The notes beneath the pieces are model-generated. The model did no database searches. It was given only the letters and a program-made list of their open reading frames with translations, and was not told where the DNA came from. From contig NZ_LSTV01000005.1 in the NCBI RefSeq assembly GCF_001644225.1, positions 24,385 through 88,384 on the forward strand: a stretch of DNA of 64,000 nucleotides, given 5' to 3'. The position numbers and the translations under genes were made by a program. Numbering within the stretch: position 1 is the stretch's first letter; each line of letters opens with the position of its first letter. This stretch comes from Microbacterium oleivorans. GTDB taxonomy: Bacteria; Actinomycetota; Actinomycetes; Actinomycetales; Microbacteriaceae. Of the stretch, positions 40,921 through 49,530 are shown in pieces.

Positions 40921-41931
40921 ATGACCGCCTCTCCCGTCCGCTTCGGACTCTTCGGCTCCGGACGCATCGGCCAGGTGCACGCCGCGAGCATCGCCGCATC
41001 CCCCGACGCCGAACTGGCATGGATCGCCGACCCGTTCATCGACGGGGCCGAGCGCCTCGCGGCGCAGTACGGCGGCAAGACCACGACCGACCCCGCCGAG
41101 GTCTTCGCCTCGGGCGAGGTCGACGCCGTGCTCGTCGCGTCGCCGACCCCGACGCACGTCGACCTCATCCGCGCCGCGGTGGAGGCCGGCATCCCGGTCC
41201 TTTGCGAGAAGCCGATCGACCTCGACATCAGCCGCGTCGAAGAGCTGCGGCCCGTCGTCGCCGCCGCGGGCGTGCCCGTCGCGCTCGGGTTCAACCGCCG
41301 CTTCGACCCCGGGTTTCACACCGCGCGGGCCCGCGTCGCGGCCGGCGAGATCGGCCGCCTCGAGCAGCTCACGATCATCAGCCGCGACCCGGCCGCCCCG
41401 CCCGCGGCCTACGTCGCCGTGTCGGGCGGCATCTTTCGCGACATGACGATCCACGACTTCGACATGGCGCGCTTCTTCCTGCCCGACATCGTCGCGGTCA
41501 CCGCGTTCGGCACGACGACCTTCGACGACGGCGCACAGCAGCACGGCGACTTCGACACGACCACGGCGATCCTCAAGTCGGCATCCGGCGCGCTCGTCAC
41601 GATCATCAACTCGCGGCACAGCACGACCGGCTACGACCAGCGCATCGAGGCCTACGGCAGCGAGGGCGACCTCACCGTCGCGAACCAGGGCACGAGCCTC
41701 GTGAGCCTCTCGAACGCGAACGGCGTCGCCGCAGGTGCGCCGTTCGAGGCATCCATGGTCACCCGCTACACCCCCTCGTACCGCGCCGAACTGGCGGAGT
41801 TCCTGAAGCTCGTGCGCGGTGAGGAGTCGGCCAGCCCGACGTTCGACGACGGCCGCGCAGCGCTGCTGCTCGCGGATGCCGCGCAGCGCTCCGCGACCGA
41901 GGGCGTCACCGTCGAGGTCGACCTCACCTGA
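40921..41931 (+). CDS. iolG: myo-inositol 2-dehydrogenase
   Basis: 336 residues, GFO/IDH/MocA family. Rossmann start FGLFGSGRIGQVHAASIA, then CEKPIDLDISRVEEL with the conserved EKP, and the catalytic region GGIFRDMTIHDFDMARFF containing the Asp-x-x-x-His-Asp triad. It starts the pathway by oxidising inositol with NAD. The 32-base gap before it holds a run of nine C residues (40897-40905) and a weak AGGA ribosome site. Last gene of the operon; no inositol transporter is present. Confidence 0.93.
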   Translation: MTASPVRFGLFGSGRIGQVHAASIAASPDAELAWIADPFIDGAERLAAQYGGKTTTDPAEVFASGEVDAVLVASPTPTHVDLIRAAVEAGIPVLCEKPIDLDISRVEELRPVVAAAGVPVALGFNRRFDPGFHTARARVAAGEIGRLEQLTIISRDPAAPPAAYVAVSGGIFRDMTIHDFDMARFFLPDIVAVTAFGTTTFDDGAQQHGDFDTTTAILKSASGALVTIINSRHSTTGYDQRIEAYGSEGDLTVANQGTSLVSLSNANGVAAGAPFEASMVTRYTPSYRAELAEFLKLVRGEESASPTFDDGRAALLLADAAQRSATEGVTVEVDLT

Positions 41932-41935
41932 CCCG

Positions 41936-41998
41936 CGTCGAGGTCCCGATCGCGCCGGTGATCCGCCGATCTTTCCCGGCCGGATCGGGACCTCGACG
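41936..41998 (+). repeat. Hairpin repeat family B, copy 2, after iolG
   Basis: 23-base arms (CGTCGAGGTCCCGATCGCG... and its near complement) with two mismatched adjacent positions and a 17-base loop, five bases after the iolG stop. The inner 19 bases match the hairpin at 31270-31324 at 18 of 19 positions on the left arm. It probably ends the iol transcript. Confidence 0.8.
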
Positions 41999-42011
41999 TG
42001 CTTCCCGCGGC

Positions 42012-43256
42012 TCAGGCCTCGGACGCGACGGCATGCGGCTGCTCCCGCATGCCCCACGGCGAGCCGTAGCCCTCGGGCTTCGGCGCCGCGAGCAGCTCGA
42101 GGAACGGCTTCGCGTCGAACGCCTCGGGACCGAGCACGCCCGTCCCCGACCATGTGCCGCGAGCGAGCAGCTCGAGGGCGATGACGGGGTTGATCGCGGT
42201 CTGCCAGACGACGGCCTGCGAGTTGTCCTCGCGCATCGTCTCCTCGTTGTCGGCCACGTGGTAGAGGTACGTCGAGCGGGGCTTCCCGTCCTTGCCGGTG
42301 CCGGTCACCCACACGCCCGCGCAGGTCTTGCCGCTCATCTTGTCGCCGATCGTGGCGGGGTCGGGCAGGGCCGCCGCCACGACGTCGCGCGGCGAGACCT
42401 GCACACCCTTCACCGACAGCGGCTCGGTCTTGTCGAGGCCGAGCTTGTTCAGCACCCGCAGCACCTCGATGAACTCGTCACCGAGGCCGTACTTGAACGT
42501 GACGCGCTTCGCCTTCGTCCACCGCGGCATGAGGAGCACTTCCTCGTGCTCGACGTTGACGCACTCGACCGGACCGATGCCGTCGGGGAAGTCGAACACC
42601 TCGGGCTCGCTGAACGGCTCGGTGACGTACCAGCCCTTGCCCTCCTCGTAGACGACCGGCGGGTTCAGGCACTCCTCGATCGTCGTCCAGATCGAGAACG
42701 ACGGCGCGAAGTCGTACCCGGCGACGACCAGGTTCGCCCCGTCGCGCACCCCCAGCTCGTCGATCTCGTCGAACAGCTCGTCCTCCGCGTAGCGGGCGAA
42801 GACGTCCGACAGGCCCGGCTCCACCCCGATGCCGACGAGCGCCAGGCGCCCCGCATCCTTCCACTCCTGCTCCTTGGCGAACTGCGCGTCGCCGAGTTTG
42901 ACGCCCACCTCTTCGTAGGGGCGTTCCGGATGCCGCTGCGACAGGCTCATCGCCATGTCGAGGTACGTCGCGCCGGCCGCGAAGGCGCCGTCGAAGATCG
43001 GCATGACGAACCGCGGGTCGACGGCGTTCAGCACATGGGTGGCGGAGTGCTCGCGGATCAGGGATGCCACGGACTCGGCGCTCGAGGCATCCACCTGCGC
43101 CGCGGCGAACCGCTCGTCGCCGAGTTCCGCCACGAGCGCTTCGGGGCGGGCCGGGTCGTAGTCGGCGATGACGACGGCCTCGAAGAAGTCGCGGCGGCGG
43201 AGGATGCGGGCGGCGGCACTGCCGACGCCGCCGGCGCCGATGATGAGGATGCGCAT
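42012..43256 (-). CDS. Saccharopine dehydrogenase-family oxidoreductase
   Basis: 414 residues. Rossmann motif MRILIIGAGGVGSAAARILRR at the start, VLNAVDPRFVMPIFDGAFAAG, then the substrate domain (GIGVEPGLSDVFARYAEDEL; SGKTCAGVWVTGTGKDGK). The sequence is closer to saccharopine/carboxynorspermidine dehydrogenase relatives than to lysine pathway enzymes of fungi. It sits 19 bases downstream of the amino-acid permease gene, suggesting that the pair takes up and metabolises an amino acid or amine; the substrate is unknown. Confidence 0.85.
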   Translation of the reverse strand: MRILIIGAGGVGSAAARILRRRDFFEAVVIADYDPARPEALVAELGDERFAAAQVDASSAESVASLIREHSATHVLNAVDPRFVMPIFDGAFAAGATYLDMAMSLSQRHPERPYEEVGVKLGDAQFAKEQEWKDAGRLALVGIGVEPGLSDVFARYAEDELFDEIDELGVRDGANLVVAGYDFAPSFSIWTTIEECLNPPVVYEEGKGWYVTEPFSEPEVFDFPDGIGPVECVNVEHEEVLLMPRWTKAKRVTFKYGLGDEFIEVLRVLNKLGLDKTEPLSVKGVQVSPRDVVAAALPDPATIGDKMSGKTCAGVWVTGTGKDGKPRSTYLYHVADNEETMREDNSQAVVWQTAINPVIALELLARGTWSGTGVLGPEAFDAKPFLELLAAPKPEGYGSPWGMREQPHAVASEA

Positions 43257-43275
43257 GCGGGGTCCTTCCGGGCGG

Positions 43276-44820
43276 TCAGATGCCGCCGTCGATGGAGCGG
43301 GGGAGGGTGCTCGTGTCGTCGGGGACGAGCACGGGGGTCTCGCGGTTGAGGCTCTCGCCGCGGAAGAACCGCTTCGAGCGCGGGAAGAGGAACCACACGA
43401 GCATGAGCACGACGCCGAGGCCGAGCGCGCCGATGCCGACGACGAACGTCGACCCGACGCCGAGCAGCGTGCCCGAGTAGCCGTAGTCGGGGCTGAGCAT
43501 GTCGATCGCCGACTGGATGAAGGCGTAGGTCAGCATGAGCGCGCCGCCGAGCGGGAACACGCCCTTGAACCAGGTGTCGCGCGCGGAGCGGAACAGGTCC
43601 TTGCGGAAATACCAGACGCAGGCGTACCCGGTGATGGCGTAGTAGAACGCGATCGCGAGGCCGAGCGAGAGGATCGTGTCCTGCAGGATCGCGTCGCTGA
43701 GCGAGGTCATGACGACGTAATAGACGCTCGCCACGATGCCCATGACGAGGGTCGAGAACGACGGCGTCTTGTAGCGCGGGTGGACGTCCTTGAACTTCGC
43801 CGGTAGGGCGCGGTACACGCCCATCGCGAGCGTGCCGCGCGCCGTCGGGAGGATCGTCGTCTGCGTCGACGAGACCGCCGAGATGAGAACGGCGACCACC
43901 AGCAGCCAGCCCCACGGGCCGAGCAGGCCGTCCTTGATCGCGAGGAAGAAGTCGTCGGCGTTGTCGACGTTGCCGAGGCCCGTGCCGTCCTCGCCGATGC
44001 CGGCGTACATCATCGCCGCGATCGTGACCGAGACGTAGGTGACCAGCAGCAGCACGCAGGTCAGGAGGGCGGCGAGGCCCGGGATGCGCTTGGGGTCCTT
44101 CGTCTCCTCGTTGAGGGCGAGGCAGGTGTCCCACCCCCAGTAGATGAAGATCGCGAGCAGGATCGCCTCGATGAACCCGCCCCACTCGCCGAAGGCGAAC
44201 GGGTTCAGCCACTGCCAGTCGAACGGAGTCGGGTTCGGAGCCGAGCCCGAGAAGAACTGGGTGAGCGCCGCGATCACGAAGACGATGAGGGCGAGGTACT
44301 GGATGCCGAGCAGCACGTTCTGGATGCGCTCGCCGATCTCGACACCGCGCCACGACACGTACGTCATCGCGGCGATGAAGGCGACCGCGACGAGGACGAT
44401 CCGCCAGTCGTTCGGTTCCTCGAACTCCTGACCGAGGAGGGCCCAGAAATAGATCGAGGCGACCTGCGCGAGGTTCGCGAGCACGATCATGCCCGCGATC
44501 GCGACGCCCCACCCGCCCATCCAGCCCACCCATGGGCCGAACGCCTTCGTCCCCCACGTGAACGTCGTGCCGCAGTCTGGCACGTCGTTGTTGAGCTCGC
44601 GGTAGGCGAAGGCGATGAGCAGCATCGGGATGAAGGCGATCACGAACGCGATCGGCGCCTGCCCCCCGACGGCGAGGACGACGTAGCCGAGCGTCGCGAC
44701 GAGCGAATACACCGGTGCGGTCGAGGCGAGGCCGATGACGGTCGAGCCCCACAGACCCAGGGTGCCGCGCGCGAGGCCCTTGCCGTCCGGACGGGTCAGA
44801 TGCACAGGCGTCGTGGTCAC
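43276..44820 (-). CDS. APC-superfamily amino acid/amine permease
   Basis: 514 residues, about 12-13 membrane helices. GLWGSTVIGLASTAPVYSLVATLGYVVL is the first substrate-binding helix with its unwound GxxG region, and FTWGTKAFGPWVGWMGGWGV is the typical TM3 loop. Start GTG 44820 is preferred over the upstream start at 44877 because GAGGAGG lies six bases before it and the upstream residues are not family-like. It is the first gene of a two-gene unit with the saccharopine dehydrogenase-like enzyme. Substrate unknown. Confidence 0.88.
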   Translation of the reverse strand: MTTTPVHLTRPDGKGLARGTLGLWGSTVIGLASTAPVYSLVATLGYVVLAVGGQAPIAFVIAFIPMLLIAFAYRELNNDVPDCGTTFTWGTKAFGPWVGWMGGWGVAIAGMIVLANLAQVASIYFWALLGQEFEEPNDWRIVLVAVAFIAAMTYVSWRGVEIGERIQNVLLGIQYLALIVFVIAALTQFFSGSAPNPTPFDWQWLNPFAFGEWGGFIEAILLAIFIYWGWDTCLALNEETKDPKRIPGLAALLTCVLLLVTYVSVTIAAMMYAGIGEDGTGLGNVDNADDFFLAIKDGLLGPWGWLLVVAVLISAVSSTQTTILPTARGTLAMGVYRALPAKFKDVHPRYKTPSFSTLVMGIVASVYYVVMTSLSDAILQDTILSLGLAIAFYYAITGYACVWYFRKDLFRSARDTWFKGVFPLGGALMLTYAFIQSAIDMLSPDYGYSGTLLGVGSTFVVGIGALGLGVVLMLVWFLFPRSKRFFRGESLNRETPVLVPDDTSTLPRSIDGGI

Positions 44821-44947
44821 GCCGACCTCCTCAGGGAAAGCGATCCGCCTTCCCGCGGCCGGGTACCCGGGCGGCACCGTCGCCGTCCTGAGCGGGAAGT
44901 GGCCTCACCCTAGCACCGGCGTTCCACGCCGCACGAGACCCGGTGTC

Positions 44948-44965
44948 AGGCCGCGGGGACGGCCT
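44948..44965 (-). terminator. Hairpin after the ECF transporter operon
   Basis: AGGCCG-6 bases-CGGCCT, 12 bases past the ecfT stop on the minus strand. Confidence 0.45.
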
Positions 44966-44977
44966 CCGAGGGGTAGG

Positions 44978-45781
44978 TCACATGCCCCAGGGGAACAGTG
45001 CGGTCAGGATCGCGGCGGACGCGACCCAGAAGACGAGGACGAACACGGTGTCGCGCGCCCGCCACGGCAGCAGGTACCGCTCGGTGCGGTCGCGGTGGGC
45101 GCCGAACGCTCGGGCGTCCATCGCGAGCGCCACCCGCTCGGCGTGCCGGATCGCGCCGGCCAGCAGCGGCACGACGTAACCCGCCCAGCGGGCGATCGCG
45201 GCGAACGGTCCGCGCCCGCCGTGCGCGCCGCGCACACGGTGCGCCTGCCGGATCACCTCGAGCTCGTACCCGAACCGCGGCACGAACCGGATCGCCGCGA
45301 GCGCGGCGTAACCGATGCGGTAGGGCACACGCAGCTGCTGCACGGTCGCGCGGACGAGGTCGGGGCCCGTGGTCGTGAGCCCCGCGATGAGCCCGAGCGC
45401 GAGGATCGCCGCGAGGCGCGCCCCCGTCGCGAGCCCGACCTCGACGGCGCCGGAGTACAGGGTCCAGGATCCGACCGAGAGGATCGGCGCGGTGCCGTCG
45501 ACGAGATCCCGGTCGACCCACAGTCCCAGCGACAGACCGATCACGGACGCTCCGATCGGGATGCCGAGAAGCAGCAGCGCCGCGACCCGCACCGACACGC
45601 GGGTGCCGATGAGGATCACGAGGTACGCGATCGCGAGGAAGACGAGCGGGGTGACCAGATCGCGCGAGAAGACGAGGGCCACCATCGCCGGCAGGGGAGC
45701 CGCGAGCTTGGCGAGCGGGCCGATGCGGCCGAGCAGGCCCCGGGCGGGGGCGCCGGTGTAGGGATCGGCGACGGCGGTCAC
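44978..45781 (-). CDS. ECF transporter transmembrane (T) subunit, YkoC/CbiQ-like
   Basis: 267 residues with about five membrane helices. Two coupling motifs of EcfT proteins are visible, the first in RVRGAHGGRGPFAAIARW, the second in ALAMDARAFGAHRDRTERY (Ala-Arg-Gly/Ala-type motif). It couples ATP hydrolysis by the adjacent fused ATPase to the S subunit. Its start overlaps the ATPase stop by four bases. The gene order S-ATPase-T is that of ykoEDC. Confidence 0.87.
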   Translation of the reverse strand: MTAVADPYTGAPARGLLGRIGPLAKLAAPLPAMVALVFSRDLVTPLVFLAIAYLVILIGTRVSVRVAALLLLGIPIGASVIGLSLGLWVDRDLVDGTAPILSVGSWTLYSGAVEVGLATGARLAAILALGLIAGLTTTGPDLVRATVQQLRVPYRIGYAALAAIRFVPRFGYELEVIRQAHRVRGAHGGRGPFAAIARWAGYVVPLLAGAIRHAERVALAMDARAFGAHRDRTERYLLPWRARDTVFVLVFWVASAAILTALFPWGM

Positions 45782-47613
45782 GACGCGCCTCCGCCCAGGT
45801 CGCGCAGTGAGGTCACGCCGGCGAGTGCGGGATGCCGCGTCACGCCCCGCAGCGCCTCCTGCAGCGCCGGGCGGCGCAGACCGCTCTCGCGCAGGAGCGT
45901 CTCGTCGGCGAACACGTCGGCGGTGGCGGCATCCGCTCGGATCCGACCGTCGTGGACGACGACCGTGCGATGCGCGTACTCGGCAACCAACTGCATGTCG
46001 TGCGTGACGACGACGATCGTCGTGCCCGCCTCGTTGAGGTCGCGCAGCAGCCGCAGCAGCTCGTCGGCGCGGGCGCGGTCCTGCCCGAACGTCGGCTCGT
46101 CGAGGGCGAGGATCGGGGCTCCCGCGATGAGCGCCGTCCCGACCGAGAGGCGCCGCTTCTGGCCGCCCGACAGCAGGAACGGGTGCACGTCGGCCTTGCC
46201 CTCGAGGCCGAAGCGCTCGAGCATCGCGGTGGTGCGCGCGTGGATCTCGTCGTCGCCGAGGCCGCGTCCGCGCAGGCCGTGCGCGAGCTCGTCGAAGACC
46301 GTGTGCGCGATGAACTGGTGCTCGGGGTTCTGGAAGACGAAGCCGATCCGGCGCGACAACTCGCGCAGGCCGGTGCGCGCCGCGTCGACCCCGTCGACCC
46401 GCACCGTGCCGCGCGGCGGCGGGATGACCCCCGCCATCGCCTGTACGAGCGTCGTCTTGCCGGCGCCGTTCGCTCCCACGACGGCGACGAACTCGCCCGC
46501 CCGCACCGTCAGATCGACGTCGTGCAGCACGGTGCGCCGCCCGCGCCGAAGGGTGAGCCCGCGCACCTCGACCGCCGCGCGTTTCGTCACGCCGTGTTCC
46601 GCATTCAGTCTCTGCGCGGTCGACGTGCGCGCCTCCGCGGCGAGATGCTGCGGAGATGCGGCCCCCGGCACCGTGCGCGCATCAGTCGAGACTGAGTACG
46701 GCACCGGTGCCGCGGCCGACTCGAGCGCCTCGGTGAGTTCCGCCGGGGTCAGCGGCGTGCGGGGGAGGTCCCACCCGTCCCGCCGCAGGGCCAGGGCGGC
46801 CATCGTCGAGTACGGGAGCCAGACGCCGATCGCCTCGAGCTCCTCGGCGCGGCCCCGCAGCACCGTGTCGACGGTGCCGTCGGCGACCGTGCGGCCCTCC
46901 GCATCGAGCACGACGACGCGGTCGGTGAGGCCGATGGCGGCGTCGAGGTTGTGTTCGACCAGCAGGATCGAGCGACCCTCGGCGGCGACCGCGCGCAGCG
47001 CGTCGTAGACGTCCTCGATGCCGGCCGGGTCGAGGTTCGCGGTGGGTTCGTCGAGGACCAGCAGCTCCGACCCCATCGCCAGCGCGCACGCGATCGCCAA
47101 GCGCTGCTTGCCGCCGCCGGACAGCCGGTCCGGATTCTCGCCACGGCGCTCCCACAGGCCGACCTGGCGCAGCGCGCGTTCGGTGCGCGCGAGGACGTCG
47201 GCCACCGGCATCCGCAGGTTCTCGGGGCCGAAGGCGACGTCGTCGAAGACCGTGCCGGTGATCAGCTGCGCGTCGGGGTCCTGGAACACCATGCCGACGT
47301 GCGCCGCGAGCTGTGCGACGGGCGTCGTGGCCGCGGCGAATCCGCGCACGGCGACCTCGCCGGTGAGGGTCGCCGGCACCGCCTGCGGGATCAGGCCGTT
47401 GGTCGCGAGGGCGAGGGTGGACTTGCCCGAACCGCTGGGTCCCAGCAGCAGGACGACCTCGCCGGGGGCGATGTCGAACGTGACGGATGCCGGGATGGCG
47501 GCATCCGCTCCCTCGTGAGTGATCGCGACGCCGCGCACACGCAGCAGCGGCGTGGGCGGCCGGTCGTCGCGGGGCGCCTGCGCCGTGGTGGGGTCGGAGG
47601 CGGCAGGGCTCAC
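45778..47613 (-). CDS. ECF transporter fused double ATPase (YkoD-like)
   Basis: 611 residues: two ABC ATPase domains in one chain. Domain 1 (about 24-245) has Walker A LLGPSGSGKSTLA, signature LSGGGKQRLAIA and Walker B LLVLDEPTA. Domain 2 (about 345-575) has GANGAGKTTL, LSGGQKRRLSVG and ILALDEPTFG. The linker, residues about 303-339, is encoded by a palindromic repeat element (see 46596-46704), an odd origin for a protein segment. A possible DtxR/IdeR box overlaps its promoter. Start GTG 47613 has no clear ribosome site. Confidence 0.9.
   Translation of the reverse strand: MSPAASDPTTAQAPRDDRPPTPLLRVRGVAITHEGADAAIPASVTFDIAPGEVVLLLGPSGSGKSTLALATNGLIPQAVPATLTGEVAVRGFAAATTPVAQLAAHVGMVFQDPDAQLITGTVFDDVAFGPENLRMPVADVLARTERALRQVGLWERRGENPDRLSGGGKQRLAIACALAMGSELLVLDEPTANLDPAGIEDVYDALRAVAAEGRSILLVEHNLDAAIGLTDRVVVLDAEGRTVADGTVDTVLRGRAEELEAIGVWLPYSTMAALALRRDGWDLPRTPLTPAELTEALESAAAPVPYSVSTDARTVPGAASPQHLAAEARTSTAQRLNAEHGVTKRAAVEVRGLTLRRGRRTVLHDVDLTVRAGEFVAVVGANGAGKTTLVQAMAGVIPPPRGTVRVDGVDAARTGLRELSRRIGFVFQNPEHQFIAHTVFDELAHGLRGRGLGDDEIHARTTAMLERFGLEGKADVHPFLLSGGQKRRLSVGTALIAGAPILALDEPTFGQDRARADELLRLLRDLNEAGTTIVVVTHDMQLVAEYAHRTVVVHDGRIRADAATADVFADETLLRESGLRRPALQEALRGVTRHPALAGVTSLRDLGGGAS
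46596..46704. repeat. Palindromic repeat family A, copy inside the ECF ATPase gene
   Basis: Left arm GTTCCGCATTCAGTCTCTG (46596-46614) and right arm CGAGACTGAGTACGGCAC (46687-46704) are inverted relative to each other. They match the arms of the intergenic element at 56004-56102 at 16/18 and 15/18 positions. The element is translated in frame as the linker between the two ATPase domains, adding about 37 residues. Confidence 0.7.
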
Positions 47614-47643
47614 GGACGGTCCAGACGAGGGGGCGGGTCGGCC

Positions 47644-47662
47644 TTAGCTTAGCCTGCCCTAA
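47644..47662 (-). promoter_or_regulatory. Possible DtxR/IdeR-type iron box before the ECF ATPase gene
   Basis: TTAGCTTAGCCTGCCCTAA agrees with the 19-base palindrome TTAGGTTAGCCTAACCTAA at 16 positions. It overlaps the last codons of the S-subunit gene and a TAAGCT hexamer (47646-47651) that could be the -10 for the ATPase gene, 30 bases before its start. Confidence 0.45.
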
Positions 47663-48200
47663 CTCCTCGCGCCACGCCCGCGCGGCGCAGGCTCTCGCCC
47701 ACGCCGAGGCCGGCCGCCGTCCACACGACCGGACCGGCGAGTGCGATGACGAGGTAGGCGATCTGCGCCCACGACGGCAGCTTTCCGAGGTTCGCCGCGA
47801 AGAACACGAAGCCCGCGACGATGACCCCGATGACGAGAGCGGCGGCGAAGAAGCGCCACGCCCCCCACGAGCGGTACCGCGTCAGCGCGGCGACGCCCTC
47901 CTGGATCGCGCCGAACAGCAGTGCCGTGCCGAGGAACCGCCAGATCCACGCCGGGTTGACGGCGCTCGCGACGAGCGCGGCGAGCACGTGCGTCGTCAGG
48001 GCGACCAGCGGCAGACGGAACACTTGCTGCGCGATGATCCCCGGCAGCACGTGCGACCCGAGTACGAGGCCGTAGGCCCAGGGGGCTGCGGCGATGACGA
48101 CCGGGGTGATGGCTCCGGCGACGCCGCCGAGCAGGCCCGTCGCCACTCCGACCGCGGCGCAGACGAGCAGCACGCGCGTCGAGAGGAGTGTGCGGGTCAC
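47649..48200 (-). CDS. ECF transporter substrate-binding (S) subunit, YkoE-like
   Basis: 183 residues with about five membrane helices (LLVCAAVGVATGLLGGVAGAI; APWAYGLVLGSHVLPGIIAQ; FFAAALVIGVIVAGFVFFAA; YLVIALAGPVVWTAAGLGVGES). Length, the PWAYGL...P segment and the gene order match the YkoE group, which in Bacillus serves hydroxymethylpyrimidine/thiamine. No TPP riboswitch precedes it: only 45 bases lie between its start and the pirin gene, and the promoter TAGCCT sits seven bases before GTG 48200. The vitamin assignment is therefore uncertain. Confidence 0.78.
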   Translation of the reverse strand: MTRTLLSTRVLLVCAAVGVATGLLGGVAGAITPVVIAAAPWAYGLVLGSHVLPGIIAQQVFRLPLVALTTHVLAALVASAVNPAWIWRFLGTALLFGAIQEGVAALTRYRSWGAWRFFAAALVIGVIVAGFVFFAANLGKLPSWAQIAYLVIALAGPVVWTAAGLGVGESLRRAGVARGVRAG

Positions 48201-48207
48201 GGATTCA

Positions 48208-48213
48208 AGGCTA
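48208..48213 (-). promoter_or_regulatory. Leaderless -10 element of the YkoE-like gene
   Basis: TAGCCT on the minus strand, seven bases, then GTG at 48200. Confidence 0.55.
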
Positions 48214-48245
48214 TCCGCGCCCGAGAGGGCCCCGGCCGTGCAAAA

Positions 48246-49217
48246 TCAGGCGCGACGACGCCGCTTCGTCAGTCGGACGGTGGGTAGCGGCGGGGCCGGG
48301 ATGCGCTCGTCGCCGTGGGTGACGACGTGCCCGAAGCGGGGGGTGTCCGCCTCCCACTCGTCGCGCGCGGCGACGATCTCCTCGTGGCTGCGCCCGACGA
48401 AGTTCCACCACATGACGATGTCGCTCTCGAACGGCTCGCCACCGAGCAGGAACACCGTGACGTCGGTGGGCGCGCCGATCTCGATCCGCTCGCGCCCGAC
48501 GCCGAGGTAGAGCAGGTCGTTGTCGCCGAGGGCGACGGGCTCGTCAGCGGAGTGCACGAGCGGCGCACCGTCGACCCCGACGATCGCGTGCTCCCACGCG
48601 GGGTTCAGCGGGATCCGGATGCGGGCACCGGCCGGGATGAAGACCTCGGCGCCGACGATGGGCGTGTACATGGTGGCGGGGGAGCGGATGCCGGCGAGCT
48701 CGCCGACCACGACGACGGCCGCCGCGCCTTCGCCGAGCTCGACGATCGGCAGATCGGTGTGGCGCTCGAAGTCCGGCCCGCCGTGCCGGCGCGACTCGGG
48801 CAGGGCCACCCAGAGCTGGAGCGCGTCGGTGACGGACGGCTCGTCGCCCATCGAGTACTCGGAGTGCGCGATGCCGGCGCCGCTCGTCATGATGTTCAGC
48901 TGTCCGCGCTTGATGACGACGTCGGAGCCGATCGTGTCGCGGTGCCGCGTCTCGCCCGCGAAGGGCCACGTCACCGTCTGCAGTCCGATGTGCGGGTGCG
49001 GCTCGACACGCATCGTCGTGACCTGCGGCCCGAACCGGTCGAGGAAGCACCAGGCCCCCACCATCGGCAGCTCGCGCTGCGGCAGCGCGCGGTGCACCTG
49101 CATGCCCCGCACCCCGCCGAGGGGCACCTCGCGCGAGGTCAGCAGGACGGAACGCGGGCCGTCGCAGGATGCCGGGGCGTCGACGGTCTCGGTGGGATCG
49201 GCGTCGAGGCGGGTCAT
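48246..49217 (-). CDS. Pirin family protein
   Basis: 323 residues, bicupin. The conserved first cupin is GAWCFLDRFGP, VEPHPHIGLQTVTWPFAGE, HRDTIGSDVVIKRGQLNIMTSGAGIAHSE, giving the metal-binding His and Glu residues; the second cupin (AGARIRIPLNPAWEHAIVG) is shorter. Members can act as quercetinases or as regulators of metabolism; which applies here cannot be told. It lies four bases downstream of the small GNAT gene, so the two form an operon. Confidence 0.92.
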   Translation of the reverse strand: MTRLDADPTETVDAPASCDGPRSVLLTSREVPLGGVRGMQVHRALPQRELPMVGAWCFLDRFGPQVTTMRVEPHPHIGLQTVTWPFAGETRHRDTIGSDVVIKRGQLNIMTSGAGIAHSEYSMGDEPSVTDALQLWVALPESRRHGGPDFERHTDLPIVELGEGAAAVVVVGELAGIRSPATMYTPIVGAEVFIPAGARIRIPLNPAWEHAIVGVDGAPLVHSADEPVALGDNDLLYLGVGRERIEIGAPTDVTVFLLGGEPFESDIVMWWNFVGRSHEEIVAARDEWEADTPRFGHVVTHGDERIPAPPLPTVRLTKRRRRA

Positions 49218-49221
49218 CGGG

Positions 49222-49530
49222 TCACTCCGCGTCGGGTGAGACGACGGTGAGGCCGGGAACGTCGTTGCTCTCGAGGTACCCGGCGACGAACGGGCACGTC
49301 GGGACGACCTCGGCGTCGCGTCGCGCGAGGTCGGCGAGCGCCTCGGAGACGAGGATCTTGCCGAGACCCTGGCCCTTGTAGGCGGGGTCGACCTTGGTGT
49401 GGGGCATGACCGTGCGACGGGCGTCGTCGGTCGTGATGAGCGTGTACCCGGCGACCGCGCCGTCGACGTGGATCTCGTAGCGGTTCTTCTCGTCGTTGCG
49501 CGTGACCGTCGGTGCGGCGTCGTGTGCCAC
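49222..49530 (-). CDS. Small GNAT-like N-acetyltransferase (YidJ/GCN5-related type)
   Basis: 102 residues, a minimal GNAT fold: RYEIHVDGAVAGYTLITTD, VMPHTKVDPAYKGQGLGKILVSEALADL (acetyl-CoA loop GQGLG) and VVPTCPFVAGYLES, where the Pro-x-Cys is the typical ending of this Cys-containing mini-GNAT group. GTG 49530 is placed after GAGGGGG. A large frame runs on upstream of this start but is antisense to cstA. Acceptor unknown. Confidence 0.88.
   Translation of the reverse strand: MAHDAAPTVTRNDEKNRYEIHVDGAVAGYTLITTDDARRTVMPHTKVDPAYKGQGLGKILVSEALADLARRDAEVVPTCPFVAGYLESNDVPGLTVVSPDAE

Noticed and set aside
48201..48245. Possible TPP riboswitch before the YkoE-like gene
   Set aside because: The gap is too short and lacks the conserved CUGAGA/ACCUGA blocks.
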